Of a stretch of DNA of 6,888 nt, positions 5,171 to 6,888 are shown piece by piece. Each line of letters starts with the position of its first letter. The stretch's first letter is position 1. The notes beneath the pieces are model-generated. The model was not told the DNA's origin. It saw nothing but the letters and a program-made list of their open reading frames with translations, and did not search any database. Made by a program: the position numbers and the translations under genes. This stretch comes from a bacterium (GTDB lineage Bacteria; Bacteroidota; Bacteroidia; Cytophagales; Thermonemataceae): assembly GCA_025362415.1 (NCBI GenBank), contig JANYGM010000479.1, forward strand, positions 1 through 6,888. Direction: 5' to 3'.

Positions 5171-5497
5171 TTAGATAACGACATTGATAAATTGTATTTT
5201 GAAATTTGTAGTCGCTTGATTTATCAAGTGGTGTTTTGGCACAAAACAAATGAGGTAGAACAATTTGGGTACAAAAATACCTTCTAGTGCATTTTGTTCT
5301 CTACCATTTGTTTTGTCCCAAAACAGCGTTTTGATAAATCAAACGCCTACGTAAAGTTTACAAATTAACAATTTGATAACGACATAACTAATTTGTTATT
5401 CTTTTCTTTAATGGTGTAGATTACAATCCCACCAATGAGGTATTTGCTAAAAAGTCTTACAACCCTATTATGTCCGCATCAAAATGTCGTTATCTAA
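5171..5497. mobile_element. MITE-like element with 15-bp perfect terminal inverted repeats
   Basis: TTAGATAACGACATT (5171-5185) and AATGTCGTTATCTAA (5483-5497) are perfect reverse complements bounding 327 bp without a transposase. Inside are the paired REP-like structure (5208-5350) and a third, internal copy of the core in the left-end orientation (GATAACGACAT, 5375-5385). A further copy at 79-95 shows the sequence is dispersed. No convincing target-site duplication is seen next to the outer ends. It could instead be two smaller nested or adjacent elements sharing the same end motif. The segment 5386-5482 has no recognisable content. Confidence 0.5.
5208..5350. repeat. Inverted pair of REP-like units (BIME-like), GTAG...CTAC
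   Basis: Two units of about 58 bp in inverted orientation. The left begins GTAG (5208-5211) and the right ends CTAC (5347-5350). Reverse-complemented, the right unit matches the left over TTGATTTATCAA, TGTTTTGG-ACAAAACAAATG and AGAACAA. Each unit has its own hairpins: TGTTTTG/CAAAACA (5232-5238/5242-5248 and 5309-5315/5319-5325) and a TTGAT/ATCAA palindrome. The centre carries a small GGTA/TACC hairpin (5268-5281). GTAG next to hairpins in inverted pairs is the layout of BIMEs formed from RAYT-mobilised REPs; attribution to that class is inference. Confidence 0.65.
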
Positions 5498-5613
5498 ATG
5501 TTGTACCAAATAAACAAAATGCCTACACTAATGTGCTTGTTTTTCATTATAAAGCCTTAAATTAGTGCGTAAGCCCCTATATTTATACTGTGAACGGCTT
5601 GAATTTCGGAAAA

Positions 5614-5646
5614 TGTATTAAAGTCCAGCGGACTGGCATATTTATA
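5614..5646 (+). repeat. Covarying palindromic repeat, copy A
   Basis: Layout: TGTATT, then stem GTCC-AGC-GGAC (5623-5633), then ATATTTATA. It is one of four copies here, in the order plus, plus, minus, minus. Confidence 0.75.
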
Positions 5647-5661
5647 GCAAATAGGTAAAAA

Positions 5662-5694
5662 TGTATTCAGCTCCAGCGGAGCGGTATATTTATA
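5662..5694 (+). repeat. Covarying palindromic repeat, copy B
   Basis: Layout: TGTATT, then stem GCTCC-AGC-GGAGC (5670-5682), then ATATTTATA. It shares its last four bases with the inverted copy C, so B and C form a head-to-head pair around ATATTTATAAATAT. Confidence 0.75.
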
Positions 5695-5723
5695 AATATT
5701 TCGCTCTGCTGGAGCGAAATACA
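5691..5723 (-). repeat. Covarying palindromic repeat, copy C
   Basis: On the minus strand: TGTATT, stem CGCTC/GAGCG (5702-5716 on the + strand), ATATTTATA. The outer stem pairs differ from copies A, B and D, but pairing is kept. Confidence 0.72.
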
Positions 5724-5739
5724 AATACAATGATACTTC

Positions 5740-5771
5740 TATAAATATGCCGTTCCGCAGGAACTAATACA
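5740..5771 (-). repeat. Covarying palindromic repeat, copy D
   Basis: On the minus strand: TGTATT, stem GTTCC-TGC-GGAAC (5752-5764), then ATATTTATA. It is one base shorter than the other copies. A degenerate trace (GTTTGCGGTATATTTG) follows at about 5796-5811. Confidence 0.72.
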
Positions 5772-5842
5772 AATTTGTTTTCTGAAATCTTTCCCGTTTG
5801 CGGTATATTTGTTTTATTTCTGTAAAAATACTTGCAAATAAG

Positions 5843-5873
5843 TTTGGATGTTAAAAAAGTATTCGTACCTTTG
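5843..5873 (+). promoter_or_regulatory. rRNA promoter P1
   Basis: TTTG (5843-5846), 19-bp spacer, TACCTTTG (5866-5873), then CACTCCGAAATAA. This matches the Bacteroidota consensus TTTG-N19-TAnnTTTG. It is the most upstream of six near-identical promoters, about 880 bp before the 16S gene. Confidence 0.85.
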
Positions 5874-5956
5874 CACTCCGAAATAAGTAGTAAAGAAATT
5901 AAAGTTTTGAAAGTAGTCCAACTTTAAAAATTTTTTAAAAAAAAGTTTAAATTTTA

Positions 5957-5987
5957 TTTGGATGTTAAAAAAGTATTCGTACCTTTG
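5957..5987 (+). promoter_or_regulatory. rRNA promoter P2
   Basis: TTTG (5957-5960), 19-bp spacer, TACCTTTG (5980-5987). The spacer is identical to that of P1, and the promoter lies 114 bp after it. Confidence 0.86.
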
Positions 5988-6069
5988 CACTCCGAAATAA
6001 CAAGTAAGGGAATTAAAGCTTTGAAATTAGTTCAACTTTAAAAGTTTTTTGAAAAAAGTTTAAATTTTA

Positions 6070-6100
6070 TTTGGAGATTAAAAAAGTATTCGTACCTTTG
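6070..6100 (+). promoter_or_regulatory. rRNA promoter P3
   Basis: TTTG (6070-6073), 19-bp spacer, TACCTTTG (6093-6100), 113 bp after P2. The start of the spacer reads GAGATT instead of GATGTT. Confidence 0.86.
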
Positions 6101-6180
6101 CACTCCGAAATAAAGAGTAAAGAATTTAAGTTGTGAAAATAGTTTAGCTTTAAACTTTTTTTAAAAAAGTTTAAATTTTA

Positions 6181-6211
6181 TTTGGAGATTAGAAAAGTAT
6201 TTGTACCTTTG
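6181..6211 (+). promoter_or_regulatory. rRNA promoter P4
   Basis: TTTG (6181-6184), 19-bp spacer, TACCTTTG (6204-6211), 111 bp after P3. It is the most divergent spacer (AGAAAAGTATTTG), yet both core elements are unchanged. Confidence 0.86.
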
Positions 6212-6292
6212 CACTCCGAAATAAGTAGTAAAGAATTTAAGTTGTGAAATTAGTTAAGCTTTAAAAGTTTTTTGAAAAAAGTTTAAGTTTTA

Positions 6293-6323
6293 TTTGGAGA
6301 TTAAAAAAGTATTCGTACCTTTG
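6293..6323 (+). promoter_or_regulatory. rRNA promoter P5
   Basis: TTTG (6293-6296), 19-bp spacer identical to P3, TACCTTTG (6316-6323), 112 bp after P4. Confidence 0.86.
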
Positions 6324-6404
6324 CACTCCGAAATAACGAGGGAAAAATTAAAGTTTTGAAATTAGTTCAGCTTTAAAAGTTTTTTGAAAAAAGTTTAAAT
6401 TTTA

Positions 6405-6435
6405 TTTGGAAGTTAAAAAAGTATTCGTACCTTTG
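6405..6435 (+). promoter_or_regulatory. rRNA promoter P6 (proximal)
   Basis: TTTG (6405-6408), 19-bp spacer, TACCTTTG (6428-6435), 112 bp after P5. It is the last promoter; the repeat unit breaks down after CACTCCGAGAAAATC, where the unique leader begins. Initiation is expected a few bases downstream of 6435, giving a leader of roughly 310 nt. Confidence 0.88.
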
Positions 6436-6749
6436 CACTCCGAGAAAATCAGTAAAAATAGTAAATGAAAGCATTAGGTTTTCACATTGATAGAATTAAA
6501 GTTTACTTTATTTTGTCAACAAGTTCATTGAGATACTAAACTAAACAGCAAACATTTTAGAATGTTTTGGGATAAATGTTGGTTGATTATTGTGAGTAAT
6601 TATAATAGTTTAATCAAACGCTTTCCTAAGACTTCTGTCAATTATAAAACGAGTCAGAAAGTGTTTCAAGTAGTTATAACTGATGATTAGAGATAGCGTA
6701 ATCTATTTTTGGTTATTTTTATGATTATTTAGGAGCGCAAAATATATTT
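6436..6749 (+). other. 16S rRNA precursor leader
   Basis: Unique sequence between the last promoter and the mature 16S 5' end, with no ORF. AGTTCATTGAGATA (6522-6535) resembles the AGTTCTTTGACATA stretch common in Bacteroidota rRNA leaders and may include a boxA-like antitermination site. A stem AAACGCTTTC (6616-6625) with GAAAGTGTTT (6657-6666), with one G-U pair, may be a leader hairpin. The 3' half of any 16S processing stem lies outside the window. Confidence 0.55.

Positions 6750-6888
<139 letters not shown>

Larger units (their letters stand above)
5843..6445 (+). repeat. Tandem amplification of the rRNA promoter unit (period 111-114 bp)
   Basis: Six head-to-tail units. Each contains the promoter core, the early transcribed CACTCCGA, a stretch with AAAG and TTGTGAAA/TTTTGAAA, and an A/T inverted repeat (perfect in the third unit: TTTAAACTTTTTT, 6149-6161, against AAAAAAGTTTAAA, 6163-6175) ending just before the next TTTG. 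Promoter cores are the best-conserved part and inter-core sequence varies, which points to selection on the cores after amplification. Confidence 0.88.

Noticed and set aside
5392..5565. Open frame of about 57 codons (…FNGVDYNPTNEVFAKKS…VFHYKALN)
   Set aside because: The composition looks protein-like, but the only ATG (5470) leaves 31 codons. It crosses the 15-bp end motif of the MITE-like element, and frames of this length are expected by chance in AT-rich DNA. It could be a decayed gene fragment; a protein search of the translation would decide.
5526..5567. Inverted repeat CACTAAT/ATTAGTG with a 28-nt loop
   Set aside because: Short arms with a long loop in AT-rich DNA, and no second copy in the window.
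5843..6445. CRISPR-like appearance of regularly spaced identical repeats
   Set aside because: The period is too long, the intervening sequences are similar to each other, and the repeats are clear promoter cores ahead of a 16S gene.

Overview
The window looks like the chromosome of a Bacteroidota bacterium, probably of the Cytophagales (Flexibacter/Bernardetia-like; the genus is a guess). The evidence is: AT-rich DNA; genes without Shine-Dalgarno sequences; a 287-residue primary sigma factor without region 1.1; promoters of the Bacteroidota type (TTTG, 19 bp, TAnnTTTG); and a 16S rRNA 5' end reading GATGAACGCTAGCGGCGGGC.

Layout. Positions 1-125 hold a REP-like hairpin preceded by GTAG and one copy of a recurring 11-17 bp motif. 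A small CoA-binding protein gene follows on the + strand (198-557). From 650 to 3800 four genes lie on the - strand and form a probable operon. In transcription order they are an ion-channel-like membrane protein with an altered selectivity filter, an unrecognised multi-pass membrane protein (1-nt overlap), an MBL-fold metallohydrolase (19-nt gap) and tcdA (64-nt gap). The tcdA gene carries a 77-bp palindromic repeat read in frame. A symmetric terminator (3838-3874) separates this operon from rpoD (3975-4838, - strand).

From 4839 to about 5840 there is no credible gene. This stretch holds candidate rpoD promoters, a 327-bp MITE-like element with 15-bp perfect terminal inverted repeats enclosing a 143-bp paired-REP structure, and a cluster of four 32-33 bp palindromic repeats whose stems covary. 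From 5843 to 6435 six near-identical promoters stand in tandem with a 111-114 bp period. They drive a roughly 310-nt leader into the 16S rRNA gene, of which only the first 139 nt are visible.

How it fits together. The primary sigma factor gene and a six-promoter rRNA control region are divergently arranged, and the promoters match what this sigma class recognises. Seen across the whole window, the most unusual feature is the density of small repeats. There are period-7 arrays at gene boundaries (five of them), REP-like GTAG hairpins, covarying palindromes, an in-frame palindromic insertion, and the amplified rRNA promoter unit. No CRISPR array, tRNA, intact transposase or phage gene is visible.
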